A stretch of 64,000 bases of DNA from Setophaga petechia (GCA_024362935.1 JANCRA010000033.1:8467714-8531713); one strand, 5' to 3'; positions 47,412 to 59,690 are shown, counted from the first letter of the stretch. Notes: generated by a model from the letters alone, not told the origin. Numbers and translations: made by a program.

Positions 47412-47540
47412 GGCCACGTGGTGACAGAAATGAGAGCACATCTCCATCTCCTCTCTGGGCAGCTCCAGCCCCTGGGCAGAGCTGTAAAATCCCCCTGCCT
47501 GCTCTGTTCTCTGCTTGTTCACCCTTACACAAGTTTACAT

Positions 47541-47964
47541 TATTATATTATATTATATCCCATCCTATCATTATATTATATTATATTATATTATATTATA
47601 TTATATTATATTATATTATATTATATTATATTATATTATATTATATTAATTATATGATATCATATAATATTATATCATATTATATTATATTATATCCTAT
47701 CCTATCATTATATTATATTATATTATATTATATTATATTATATTATATTATATTATATTATTATGTTATATTTATTATATTATATTTATAATATAAATAT
47801 ATAAATATAAACATAATATATATATTAATATATTTCTATTAATAGAAATAAAATAAAATATATAAAATATATAAATATAATAAAAATATATAATAATATG
47901 TATAAATGTAATAAAATATATAAATATATTAATATATATTAATATATATTAATATATAATATAT

Positions 47965-48025
<61 letters not shown>

Positions 48026-48038
48026 AAAAAATATATAA
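47541..48038. repeat. AT-rich array: (TATAT)n pentamer then (AT)n
   Basis: A pentanucleotide TTATA repeat occupies about 47541-47765, broken once near 47645-47700. Irregular AT-only sequence follows, then a pure (AT) dinucleotide run of about 52 bp at 47971-48022. There is no G or C across most of the region. Confidence 0.95.
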
Positions 48039-51000
48039 AGCATCTGTGCATCTGCTCTGCCCTTCCAGCACTGATTTCTGCTTCAAGCAGCATCCCCAGG
48101 CTCTGGGCACTGCTGCAGTCCATGGAATCCCTGCCCACCCTCCCCTGTCCTGGGCACAGCCCTGTGCCCACCCCAGGACTCTGCTCCACCCCTTCTAAAT
48201 CCAGCTCCCATTAGCTAGCTGCCTTAATTAGAGCAAATGAATACTAATTATTCAAGGCTAGTGTTTCATCAAAATGAATGGCAGCAGCAGTTGCAGACTG
48301 TGCCCGTTCGACTTTTATCTGTTTCACAGAAAATGTTGATTTATTGCTGCTCTGCAGTGCACTCAGGGGGGCAGGGATCTGAGGGTGATGCAGGAAACAA
48401 TTCAGCTGGGGTGACCCTAACAGGGAGCACAGGTTGGTGTGAGCAGAGCTCCTACAATCAATATGAGCTAAACCAAATTTAAACACGGAGTTCTTTGTGA
48501 ATAACTGCCCCAAAATTGGCAATTTGCATTGTCTGCCATCTCTGTGTCTGATTTTCTTTTTTAAATAGTTTAACCTCTTTATTTTTCAAAGGAGTTTCTC
48601 TTTAGCCAACACTTAAAATTTAATTAATTGGCAAAAAAAGGAGAGAAATTTCTATAATGATATGGGTTATAAATGCTTTACCTCAAAAAAAAATTGCTTT
48701 TTCTAATTATATCTTGTACCACGTCTGGGCTTTTTAGGTGACTCTTCACACCAGCATCAGTAAATTCTCCATCATTTTGTAATCTCCAGTTAAAGAAAGA
48801 GAAAATGAAGCTGCACATGAGATTTTCCAGTTATTCTGGTTCTGTACCAGGAAATAGGGAGCTTGCAGTGGTTTGTGAGCTGACACTGAGGAGCTGAGCT
48901 CTGCTGTTGAAATCACAGCGGAATATTCTGTGACTTCAGGGCAGCCTGCCCTGCTGAAAACTTAAAAATCCCTTTCAGTTCTTTTAAGGAATCATTCAGC
49001 ACTTCACAGAAATCAAATTTCCTTTGCCATGGTGCTGCTTTAAGAAGGGGTGTTAAGGTTCTAAGACAGGAGAATATTCCTAGGGAGACTTTTAGAAATG
49101 TCTAAATTGGTAAAATGATTAACAGTCAGATGTTTAGCAGGTTAAGGATTTTATTTTTATTTTTTTTAAGGCAAAACCCAGCAGTTTTGTTGCACATAAG
49201 TTTAGATTTCATTCACATTGGCTGAGAGGTTGTTCAGACTGGTTTAAAGTGATTTTTGTACAGCTGGTGGGCTCTGATTTTATTTCTCTCTGTCAGCCCA
49301 TCCTGGTGACTTTTCTTTGGTGAATTATCCTGTAAGGTTTTTCCTAACTTGTTTCAATTTATCTCTCTTTAATCACTAACCATATCCTACCTTTTAATTA
49401 ATTCACATCTTACTCTTTTCTTCCCTAATTCAAAATTCAGGGCATTTATTGTCATGAATGACACGACAACGAGACCCAACCATAGTTTACAGAGAAATGT
49501 GACATAAATAAAAAACCTGAACCTGAGATTAAATAATTGATTGCAGCTCCTTGCTTGGCTCCATCTGCAGCCAGCTGAGGCAGAGCAGCAGCTCTGGGGC
49601 TGTTCCCAGCAGGAATGACTGCAGGACTGAGGAGTTCCCAGAAGGAGCATCCTTTTATTCCCATTTAGCTGCTTTTAATCATTGCTGGGTTTTCAGGGGG
49701 GTTCTGAGCAGTAAATCCAGCCCTGAGACCTGCCCAGGGCCCCCTCCTGCCCTGCAAAGCCCCCAGTGCAGGCTGCCAGAGGGGCTGAGTTTGTGCTCTG
49801 CCCTGCAGAGCCCTAAAAATGCATTTTGAGAGCAGAATCTGGGCTGGGCAGGGATGCTGTGATCTCTGGGCTGTGCCAGCTCAGAGGAGCCTGGGGAGCT
49901 CCAAATTTCCTGAGAAAAGAATTCCTGCTTTTCCTTTATTTTTTTATATATTTTTTTGTCCCAGCAGTCCACAAATTCCTGATTATCATAGGAGTGCCCC
50001 CATTCAAGCTAAAGCAAAGCAGCAAATCTTGAATTGCTGGGAGTGCACACCAAGTGTGTTGGCAGCATTTCCATTGCCACACAGCTTTCACATCACACTC
50101 TGCAGCATTTTGGGGTTTTTTGGAACTTCCTCTGCCCACTGGTGGTTCTGGAGAGTCAGAATTAACTCTGCCAAGAGGGGAATGGGTTGGGAATGTGGCA
50201 TTGGAGGTTTTGGTGGAAAAGCCCCTCGTGGGGAAGTGTTCTGTGAGCCAGGTGAAGGAGCTGGGGAGGCAAGAGGGGCAAAGATCAGCATCAGGGCATG
50301 GAAATGTTTCATTTGTGAAACCCCCAAAGTGAACTGGTGCCTTGGGAAGGCTGGCATAGAACAGAGGCTGGGCAGAGTTAAAGAATAAATTAATTTATTA
50401 AAGGATCTCCTCAATGGATCCCACACAAAAAAAAAATGGGGTGGGAAAGAGGGAATGGGACAGCTCCCCAAGAGTGGAATCAGAAGTTTCAGGGAGAAGT
50501 GTGGGTTGAAAATGAACCTGCCAAGCTGAGGAACAACGTGATGGTTCTCTGGCAGCCAAAGCAAACGTGGGTCCAGCATCAGCCACTGTCCTGCAGGAAA
50601 GGCTCTCCTTGTGTTCCAACCCCTGGCTGCAGGCCTTGGTGGCTGGAACCCCAAGTTTTGAGATTATTTTGTGTGGAGGAGAGGTTTTACAACGTGAGAG
50701 AACCCCTGAAGTCTAATAGAGACCTTTTAAGTAAATCTTGCAAAGCTCTCATCTCTCAAAAGCTCCCATGTTCTCCTCTGTTCTTATTCAATTTTTAATA
50801 AGAACAATTCCATGCAGCTCTAAAGCATGGCTCAATTAAGAAATATTCCTACCAGGCATCTTTGAAATCTTGGGAGGTTTTTCCTTTTTTCTTTTTTGCT
50901 TTTTTTTTTCCCTTTTTTTTTTTTTTTTTTGATTTACCCCTAGAAATCTCAATTTTGGTTGGCTGGAGTTTAGGGAAGGAGTTTCTCTTTAATTGCAGGC

Positions 51001-51819
51001 TGCACTTCCCACTGTTATTTACAAGAAGACCAAATAACTTTCAAAGTCTTGTGTTTTATGCTTCAAGGAGACCATGGAACACATTAGTGCTGTATTCTGA
51101 AGTTACAAAAAGCATCTTTGATCTAATTCCCCAGACATCATCTGTCCAAAAAGTATCTCTAGGTCATGAGATGTAATTAAAAAAACCCCAAGTCTGAATC
51201 AAAATTTCAAGCCCAGGTATTTTATAGTAATCAAACCTTAACTGCTTTATGATTCACTTTTATTTTTATGGTGTGTGGCACTCTTCTTGCTGCTCTGCTT
51301 AAGCTTGGATCAGCATTTCCATTATAAAATGCTGCTTTCAGGGGTTTAGAACTTAGCTGCAAAAATGTACTGGGAGTTTAGGATGGCATTATGACCTGAG
51401 TGGAAAATCATGTTTGTAGAGGATACGTGGCTGCCAATATGCATAAAATTGTTGGAATCTTATTTTGGGCTTTTGGAGCAGATTGCAGCCGTGGTGTCTG
51501 ATCAGAACACACAGTGCTGGTGATGAGGGGAACCAGCTGTGCCTGCAGCCCCCTCCCCGTGCCTGTGGCAGCTCCCAGTGTCTGCTGCAGTGCTGGCTGG
51601 CCCAGAGCTCAGACTGGGCTGGGAGGGGACTGCCCTGTCCCTGGGGTGCTCAGCATCTGGGGCTGGGAGGGGACTGCCCTGTCCCTCTGCTGATGGCAGA
51701 ACAGGATCAAACTGTGCTCAGCACCTGGGGCTGTGAGGGGACTGCCCCGTTCTACTCCTGGTGGTCAGAACACACCTGGGGTGTGCTCAGCACATGGGGC
51801 TGCTGTGCCATGACTGACT
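48039..51819. other. Unique non-coding sequence
   Basis: AT-leaning and complex (48190-49560), then mixed. It has an interrupted poly-T tract of about 50 bp at 50880-50930. Frames of 188-189 codons on opposite strands around 49819-50654 overlap and lack recognisable domains. No gene or transposon was supported. Confidence 0.5.
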
Positions 51820-52225
51820 GGCAGAATTCAGTGTCACAGGCTGGGTGAATTCAGTGCCATTGGCTGGGTGAATTCAGTGGCACTGACTGGCAGAATTCAG
51901 TGTCCCAGGCTGGGTGAATTCAGTGCCATTGATTGGCAGAATTCAGTGCCATTGACTGGGTGAATTCAGTGCCACAGGCTGGCAGAATTCAGTGCCACTG
52001 GCTGGGTGAATTCAGTGTCACAGGCTGGCAGAATTCAGTGTCCCAGGCTGGGTGAGTTCAGTGTCATTGACTGGCAGAATTCAGTGTCCCAGGCTGGGTG
52101 AATTCAGTGTCCCAGGCTGGGTGAGTTCAGTGCCATTGATTGGCAGAATTCAGTGCCACTGACTCTGTGAATTCAGTGCCATTGACTGGCAGAATTCAGT
52201 GTCCCAGGCTGGGTGAGTTCAGTGC
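51820..52225. repeat. 23-bp minisatellite, about 18 copies, most units with an EcoRI site
   Basis: Units alternate GGCAGAATTCAGTG and GGGTGAATTCAGTG with CCATTGACT, CCACTGGCT or TCCCAGGCT spacers at a 23-bp period (site positions 51824, 51847, 51870, 51893 and onward). I count about 15 GAATTC sites. Three units have GAGTTC instead. Confidence 0.95.
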
Positions 52226-53011
52226 CCCTGGCTGTGCTGTCCCTCAGAGCTCAGGCTGTGCTGCAGCTCCCCTGCCTGGGCTGGGCTGGGCTGGTTTGTG
52301 AGCAGTGCTGCTCTCCTGCCAGGGCTCACCTGAGCTCTCTGAAATGCCCTGGTGCATCACCCAGAGCATAGTAAAGATAAAGAACACCTGGGTTTGCCTG
52401 CTGCAGAGCAGTTCTGCTGTGCTCAAGGGCAGCAATATTCTCTGTACACTTTCCTAGCAAGGTTTCCTTTACAAGGCAGTGGCTCAGTGGCTTTTCTCAG
52501 GGGATGGAAAGTCTGGATGGTATTTTCTAACCTCAGCTCCACAAAATTCAGTCTGGTTTGTGGTGTGAGGATGGCTGATTTTCAAAGCAGACTGAGAGAG
52601 GGGCTGTGGCCTTTGTTACTCCCACACTATTATTTGCTCAGTCCTTTGCTTGAGTTTCTTGTCTTTATCATTTTCTCATGCCTTTTATTTATTTTTTTTA
52701 ACTTGAAGGTAAATGGCAAAACGCCACAAACCATGGAGATTTAATTTTCTGCATTCCATTTTATTGTGCACTTGTATCTTAACAAGAAGCAGCTCCAGGA
52801 GTTGTCTCCCCAGCCCTGAGACACTTTTCTAAACTGACTTTTGGGATCCGACCTTTCCTTTTGTGCAAAACTCCTGCAGACCATGGCCAGGTGTGGCCAC
52901 CTCTTATTCACAAATAATTCACATCATTTCACTCTCTGCCAGGCTCATTGAAGGGAACAAAATCTACCAAAACCAGGGTGGGAGTGGGAGGAGTTCCTGA
53001 GTCACCGGTGG
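52226..53011. other. Unique non-coding sequence
   Basis: GC-rich at first, then mixed. No feature was supported, and the 130-codon frame at 52352-52744 has no recognisable domain. Confidence 0.5.
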
Positions 53012-53217
53012 GATAGTTTGACCCCACTGTCACCCAGGGATAGTTTGGGGACCCCACTGTCACCCAGGGATAGTTTGGGTACCCCATCGTCACCCAGGGA
53101 TAGTTTGGGGACCCCATTGTCACCCAGGGATAGTTTGGGGACCCCATTGTCACCCAGGGATAGTTTGGGGACCCCATTGTCACCCAGGGATAGTTTGGGG
53201 ACCCCATTGTCACCCAT
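53012..53217. repeat. 30-bp minisatellite, 7 copies
   Basis: TAGTTTGGGGACCCCATTGT followed by CACCCAGGGA repeats with an exact 30-bp period, aligned at 53041 and every 30 bases after. Copies differ at one to three positions. A multiple-of-three period gives open frames of 71-94 codons on both strands that are artefacts. Confidence 0.97.
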
Positions 53218-54384
53218 CAGTGTGCCCCAAAAACATCTGGATAGAAAAGGAAAGGGACAAACTGGAGGGGAATAAAATGCCCAAAAGGGAGGAATTAGGG
53301 GAAATAATCAGAGGAAAATTTGTGATTCAAGCAGCAAAGTCTCCTAGAGGATTCTCTCTGCAGAGGATTCTCTCTGCAGCTCAGTTTTCCTGTAAGGTTT
53401 TAGCAGAGCAATCTTTGGGGTTTGGGGGTTCAGGCTCTGGTGGAGCCCTGCCCTGCCCTCCTGGGCTGTCACCTGCAGTTCCAAAGCTTTATTCTTATGA
53501 AAAACGAGGAAAAGTCATCAAACTGACAAAACTGCCTTGAACCAGGACAGGGAACAGAAGCCAGGCAATCGGATCCACTCTGGCCAGTGGGGAAAGGGCA
53601 GAGTCTGTCCCAGAGGGGAGAGGAATCACAAGATAACACTTCTGGAAAGTTCACAGAAAACAGCCAGACTTTTTTGTCCTCACCAGGGATTTAGGTACTC
53701 TAGCTGTGGGCACAGCTTGTTGGTTTAATATCACCTTTTCCCCCTACATTTTTAGTTTCTGCTCTTTAATCAATGTTATTCTTCCAAGAATGGCACCTAA
53801 GGATCACACTGCACTTGCCAAAATCTCCTGAAAAGAAGAAACTAGTTTGGTTTGCCAAGGACAGTTGATTTATAGTGTGTTATATCCCAAAACCAGCCCA
53901 GTCTTGGGGTAGCTGTGAAATCTCAGCCTCACAGAAGAAGCAGGATCTTGAATCCATCCTGTATTTACAAACTCTGATTTCTGTCTCACAGGTGCCCCAT
54001 GCCCTTTGCCAAACTTGTGCAGAGCACCAAACAGGAGCAGGCCACTCTCGGAGCTAAATTGTACTGCTGATGTGGTGCTTTTATTTAATTTATTATTGGT
54101 TTTAAGGTTTGGTAGAATTTAACTCCTTCCACACCAGGAGGATGAGTCGTAGAGACAGAAATGAGTAATTTTGATTAAAAAATTGTTGAGAGTAATTTTC
54201 TTTAAAGAAATAAGCCAAACCACAAAGACAATCCCCTAAACTTGCACACTCCCTTTATTTTGCTCCCAAGAGATCTTTACTATCCCAGGGGCAGCAGCCA
54301 GGAGCCTTTCTGTCACTGGTGAATAATGCCCCACCAGTCCCTTGTGGCACCAACACCCCCTTATGCAGCACAGCACACTTCCAG
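53218..54384. other. Unique non-coding sequence
   Basis: A GAGGATTCTCTCTGCA duplication lies near 53346-53378. Otherwise unique, with no gene or element recognised. Confidence 0.5.
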
Positions 54385-54448
54385 CTCTAAATATAACTCT
54401 AAATATAACTCTAAATGTAACTCTAAATACAACTCTAAATGTAACTCT
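54385..54448. repeat. 12-bp repeat, about 5 copies
   Basis: CTCTAAATATAA and its CTCTAAATGTAA and CTCTAAATACAA variants repeat head to tail. Confidence 0.93.
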
Positions 54449-54609
54449 CTGTGCTGTGCAAGTGGCTTTGCAATAACAAATTTCCTCCCGTGGACGTTCC
54501 TATTACCCTTTAATAAAGCCAAAATCACTGCAGCACATCTCCCACCCTGCTGCCAATCCAGGTTGGGTCTGTGCCTCTCCCGACCCTCTGGGTGCCCCTG
54601 GTTTGCTCA

Positions 54610-56510
54610 GCCTGGTGAGAGGAGCAGCCACCCTGGCAGGGTGTGTGGAGCTGTGCAGGGTGCCCAGAGCTGTGCAGGGTGCCCAGGCTGGTGAGGAGGA
54701 GCTGCCACCCTGTGCAGGGTGTGTGGAGATGTGCAGGGTGCCCGGAGCTGCCACCCTGGCAGGGTGTGTGGAGCTGTGCAGGGTGTGTGGAGCTGTGCAG
54801 GGTGCCCGGGCTGGTGAGGAGGAGCTGCCACCCTGTGCAGGGTGTGTGGAGATGTGCAGGGTGTCTGGAGCTGTGCAGGGTTTGTGGAGCTGTGCAGGGT
54901 GTGTGGAGCTGTGCAGGGTGCCCAGCCTGGTGAGGAGAGGAGGATCTGCCACCCTGGGCAGGGTGTGTGGAGCTGTGCAGGGTGCCTGGAGCTGTGCAGG
55001 GTGCCCAGCCTGGTGAGGAGGAGCTGCCACCCTGGGCAGGGTGCTTGGAGCTGTGCAGGGTGCCCAGAGCTGTGCAGGGTGCCCGGGCTGGTGAGGTGAG
55101 GAGGAGCTGCCACCCTGTGCAGGGTGTGTGGAGCTGTGCAGGGTGTGTGGAGCTGTGCAGGGTGTGTGGAGCTGTGCAGGGTGTGTGGAGCTGTGCAGGG
55201 TGCCCAGAGCTGTGCAGGGTGCCTGGAGCTGTGCAGGGTGCCCGGAGCTGTGCAGGGTGCCCAGGCTGGTGAGAGGAGCAGCCACCCTGGCAGGGTGTGT
55301 GGAGCTGTGCAGGGTGCCCGGAGCTGTGCAGGGTGCCCGGAGCTGTGCAGGGTGTGTGGAGCTGTGCAGGGTGTGTGGAGCTGTGCAGGGTTTGTGGAGC
55401 TGTGCAGGGTGCCCGGAGCTGTGCAGGGTGCCCAGGCTGGTGAGGAGGAGCACACCCTGGGCAGGGTGCCCGGAGCTGTGCAGGGTGTGTGGAGCTGTGC
55501 AGGGTGCCCGGAGCTGTGCAGGGTGCCCAGGCTGGTGAGGAGAGGAGGAGCTGCCACCCTGTGCAGGGTGCCCAGAGCTGTGCAGGGTGCCCGGAGCTGT
55601 GCAGGGTGCCCAGGCTGGTGAGAGGAGCAGCCACCCTGGCAGGGTGTGTGGAGCTGTGCAGGGTGCCCGGAGCTGTGCAGGGTGTGTGGAGCTGTGCAGG
55701 GTGTGTGGAGCTGTGCAGGGTGCCCGGAGCTGTGCAGGGTGCCCAGGCTGGTGAGGAGGAGCACACCCTGGCAGGGTTTGTGGAACTGTACAGGGTGTGT
55801 GGAGCTGTGCAGGGTGCCCGGAGCTGTGCAGGGTGCCCGGAGCTGTGCAGGGTGTGTGGAGCTGTGCAGGGTGCCCAGAGCTGTGCAGGGTGCCCAGAGC
55901 TGTGCAGGGTGCCTGGAGCTGTGCAGGGTGCCCGGAGCTGTGCAGGGTGCCCGGAGCTGTGCAGGGTGCCTGGAGCTGTGCAGGGTGCCCAGCCTGGTGA
56001 GGAGGAGCACACCCTGGGCAGGGTGCCCGGAGCTGTGCAGGGTGTGTGGAGCTGTGCAGGGTGCCCAGAGCTGTGCAGGGTGCCCGGAGCTGTGCAGGGT
56101 GCCCAGGCTGGTGAGGAGGAGCTGCCATCCTGGCAGGGTGTGTGGAGCTGTGCAGGGTGCCCGGGCTGGTGAGGAGGAGCACACCCTGGCAGGGTTTGTG
56201 GAGCTGTACAGGGTGTGTGGAGCTGTGCAGGGTGCCCGGAGCTGTGCAGGGTGCCCGGAGCTGTGCAGGGTGCCCGGAGCTGTGCAGGGTGCCCAGGCTG
56301 GTGAGGAGAGGAGGAGCTGCCACCCTGTGCAGGGTGTGTGGAGCTGTGCAGGGTGTGTGGAGCTGTGCAGGGTGCCCGGAGCTGTGCAGGGTGCCCAGGC
56401 TGGTGAGGAGAGGAGGAGCTGCCACCCTGTGCAGGGTGCCCGGAGCTGTGCAGGGTGTCCAGAGCTGTGCAGGGTGCCCGGAGCTGTGCAGGGTGCCCAG
56501 GCTGGTCAAT
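54610..56510. repeat. 1.9-kb minisatellite of 19-bp units with higher-order structure
   Basis: The basic unit is GAGCTGTGCAGGGTGCCCG or GAGCTGTGCAGGGTGTGTG (19 bp). After a variable number of basic units comes a cassette with GGCTGGTGAGGAGGAGCTGC and CACCCTGTGCAGGGTG or a GAGCACACCCTGGCAGG form; about 17 cassettes are present. The largest open frames in the window (687, 668 and 525 codons on minus, 338 on plus) lie here. The unit has no stop on the minus strand in any phase, so reading continues whatever the frame. Their Ala-Pro-Cys-Thr / Leu-His-Ser-Ser / His-Pro-Ala-Gln content simply cycles through three phases of one unit. Confidence 0.97.
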
Positions 56511-56730
56511 GCTCCCTGCCAGGCTCCACATTCCTGCTGCAGACTGCAAACAGCACCCAGGGCTGCACATCCCAGCCCAGCTCATCACTCAGGGCTCTCC
56601 AGCACATGAGAGTATTGCAAATATTTATATTAGCAGCTTTTGTGCTCGCCTGGGAAGATTAGACATCTTACAGGGAGGACTGCAGGAATTACAGCTCCGG
56701 GGGCACGCACGGGAGATGGGGCTTTGCTGG
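56511..56730. other. Unique spacer between two arrays
   Basis: About 220 bp of unique sequence between the 19-bp array and the A-rich array. Nothing was recognised. Confidence 0.5.
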
Positions 56731-57272
56731 AAAAATCAGCTTGCTTTATTTCAAAAAAAAAAATCAGCTTGCTTTATTTAAAAAAAAATCAGCTCACTTT
56801 ATTTCAAAAAAATCAGCTCACTTTATTTCAAAAAACAAAAGTCAGCTCGCTTTATTTCAAAAAAAAGCTGCTTGCTTGATTTCAAAAAACAAAATCAGCT
56901 TGCTTTATTTCAAAAAAAATCAGCTTGCTTTATTTCAAAAGAAATCAGCTTGATTTATTTAAAAAAAAATCAGCTTGCTTTATTTAAAAAAAAAATCAGC
57001 TCACTTTATTAAAAAAAAAATCAGTTTGCTTTATTTAAAAAAAATCAGCTTGCTTTATTTCAAAAAGAAAATCAGTTTGCTTTATTTCAAAAAAAAAATC
57101 AGCTTGCTTTATTTCAAAAAAATCAGCTTGTTTTATTTAAAAAAAATCAGCTTGTTTTATTTCAAAAAGAAAATCAGTTTGCTTTATTTAAAAAAAAAAT
57201 CAGCTTGCTTTATTTAAAAAAAAAAGTCAGCTTGCTTTATTTAAAAAAAAAAAATCAACTTGCTTTATTTCA
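56731..57272. repeat. A-rich minisatellite of about 26 bp, 21 copies
   Basis: ATCAGCTTGCTTTATTT, an optional C and 6-12 A residues repeat 21 times. The A-run length is the main variable. On the minus strand each unit reads AAATAAAGCAAGCTGAT, so nearly every copy supplies a canonical AATAAA. Lys/Ser/Leu-rich frames are artefacts. Confidence 0.96.
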
Positions 57273-57764
57273 GGGACAGAAAAAAATGTCCAAAAAAATA
57301 ATAAAATTGAAATCTGCTGAAAGTCTTTGCAGTTTAGAAAGTTTCCCTGCCTGGTTGTGAGGAGTGCGTGGCTCTGCAGTTCAGGTGGGAGGGGGATTTT
57401 CTTGCAAGTGGTGAAAGGTGTCCTTGAGCCCAACAGAGGAATTTCAGTGAGGAAGGGAAGGGATCTTTTGTTCTTGGTGTTTTGTGGGTTTTTTTTTTTT
57501 ATCCAGGCAGCACAGCACTAACAGCATCCACTATTGTCAGCACAAATAGGAACTCTTATTTTCATCAGGAGGTAACCTACTTTTAAAAGAGCACCTTGAA
57601 TGCTGAATTTTATATCACCCAGAGAAGAGCAAGGGGAAGAGAGGCTCATCTGCTCTTTCAGTGCTATGAAAAGTGAATTTATTTGGTGCAGGGAAGGGAT
57701 TATGGCCAGCTCAGAACCTGTGTTTCTGTGGCAGGAGGGGCTGTTTGGGTTTGTGGCAGTCCCT
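57273..57764. other. Unique non-coding sequence
   Basis: Mixed sequence with a T-run near 57489-57500. No feature was supported. Confidence 0.5.
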
Positions 57765-57960
57765 TTATGGGCTGTCAGAAATGGGTGATTCCTCCTTGTG
57801 GTACCTGCCCTGGGCTATCAGAAATGGGTAATTCCTTCCTTTTCATATCTGCCCTGGGCTGTCAGAAATGGGTGATTCCTTCCTTGTGATTCCTCCTTGT
57901 GGTACCTGCCCTGGGCTGTCAGAAATGGGTGATTCCTCCTTGTGATTCCTGCCCTGTCCT
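57765..57960. repeat. 43-56-bp tandem repeat, 4 copies
   Basis: GCTGTCAGAAATGGGTGATT or a close variant occurs at 57771, 57814, 57858 and 57914, with CTTGTGGTACCTGCCCTGG segments between. Unit length differs through a duplicated TTCCTCCTTGTG piece. Confidence 0.92.
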
Positions 57961-58664
57961 GAGACCCTTCAGGCTGAAAGTGCTGCAGAGGCAGTTCAGA
58001 GGAGCTGTACTGGTGAATAACTGGCTGAACTGGAGAAGCTGGGGCTGCTTGGTCACTGTCCCTCAAAAATATGAACAATTTTTATGAAAAGAGCCACATT
58101 TAAGGCATCTTCACTGCAGTACTGAGGGTGCTACCAAAGAAACCTGTCCTGCCCCAGCAATGCCACCACAGGCTGTGTCCCCTGTGACCTGGTGGCTGCA
58201 GGGACAATCAGGGATTGAGGTGAAAATGCTGCTTTTGATCCCCTTGGGCTGATGGAAGGGAAGGATCTGATAATAGCACAGGAATTGGGATGTTTGGTTT
58301 TATTTCCTCGTGTGGAAATAAAGAATAAGCTGTCCTTGAGCCCAAATGCAGCCAAAGTTCATGAAAAATGCAGGCACTGGTGGGATGGGGTTTTAAAGTG
58401 AGGTTTTTAGGAGCTGGGCCATCGGATGAGAAGAGTTCCTAAAATGAGGGACTGACCATCAGAAGAGTGAAAGGAATTCCAGAGGGAACGTGGGAGTTGT
58501 GATGCAGGCTCAGGTGGAAATGCAGCTGGAGGGCAGGCACGGTCTGGGGGTGAAGAAGAGAGGTTTGGCTGAGGAGATGGGGCAGGAAAGTGATCAGCTG
58601 AAAATATCTCCATAATCCTGAACCCCTGCTGAGCCTTCCCTGCTGGACAAGTGCAAAACAACCA
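57961..58664. other. Unique non-coding sequence
   Basis: Mixed sequence without arrays. No gene was supported. Confidence 0.5.
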
Positions 58665-59690
58665 CAGAAATAATCATGAAAGAACCACAGGAATAACCAT
58701 AGAATTACCATAGAATAACCACAGAAATAACCATAGAATTACCATAGAATAACCACAGAAATAACCATAGAAATAAGCACAGAAATAACCATAGAAAAAC
58801 TATGGAATAACTGTAGAATAACCATAGAATAACCACAGGAATAACCATAGAAATAACCATGAAATAACAATAGGAATAACAATAGAAATAACCACAGAAA
58901 TAACCATAGAATAACCATGAAATAACCACAGAAATAACCATAGAAATAAGCACAGAAATAACTGTAGAATAACTGTAGAATAACCGTAGAAATAACCATT
59001 GTAATAACCATTGAAATAACCATAGAATATCCGTAGAATAACCATGAAATTACAATAGGAATAACCATAGAAATAACCACAGAAATAGCCATAGAATAAC
59101 TGTAGAATAACCACAGAAGTAACCACAGAAATAACCATAGGAATGACCACAGAATAACTATGAAATTACAATAAGAATAACCACAGAAATAACCACAGAA
59201 TAACCATGAAATAACCACAGAAATAACCATAGAATAACCATGAAACAACCACAGAAGGGACCATAGAAATGACCATAGAATAACCATAGAATAAAACATA
59301 GAATAACCATAGAAATAACCATAGAATAACCATAGAAATGACTATAGAAATAACCATAGAATAACCATAGAAATAACCATGAAATAACTATAGAATAACT
59401 ACAGAAATAACCATGAAATGACCATAGAAATGGCCATAGAAATAACCAGAGAAGTAGCCATAGAATAACCATAGAAAAACTACAGAATAATTGCAGAATA
59501 ACTGAAGAATAACCATAGAATAACCACAGAAATAACCATGAAATAACCACAGAAATAATCATGAACTAAACATAGAATAACCATGAAATAACCATAGAAA
59601 TAACCACAAAAATAACCATAGAATAACCACGAAATAACCATAGAAATAACCACAGAAATAACCATAGAATAACCACAGAATAGCCCCAGA
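58665..59690. repeat. 1-kb AT-rich minisatellite of 11-13-bp units
   Basis: ATAACCATAGAA and ATAACCACAGAA alternate with GAATAACC, TGAAATAACC and CTGTAGAATAAC versions across more than 1,000 bp. The units are short and drift between 11 and 13 bp, so no frame is preserved. The hydrophobic Val/Ile/Leu/Tyr/Gly-rich minus-strand frames (up to 186 codons) are artefacts even though they could be mistaken for membrane proteins. Confidence 0.96.

Noticed and set aside
47154..47532. Minus-strand frame with a poly-histidine stretch
   Set aside because: Translation of the GAT/GGT trinucleotide repeat; alternative frames read poly-Ser and poly-Asp.
53012..53217. Regular 30-bp repeats resembling a CRISPR array
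   Set aside because: Repeats are directly contiguous with no unique spacers, and all other evidence points to a bird genome. It is a minisatellite.
54503..56588. Minus-strand open frames of 668 and 687 codons, the longest in the window
   Set aside because: They lie almost wholly in a 19-bp tandem array whose unit has no stop on the minus strand in any phase. Two or three frames stay open together and read the same repeat in different phases, which is not how real genes behave.
58705..59665. Hydrophobic frames that look like multi-pass membrane proteins
   Set aside because: They come from an 11-13-bp AT-rich array with drifting frame and no conserved start or end.
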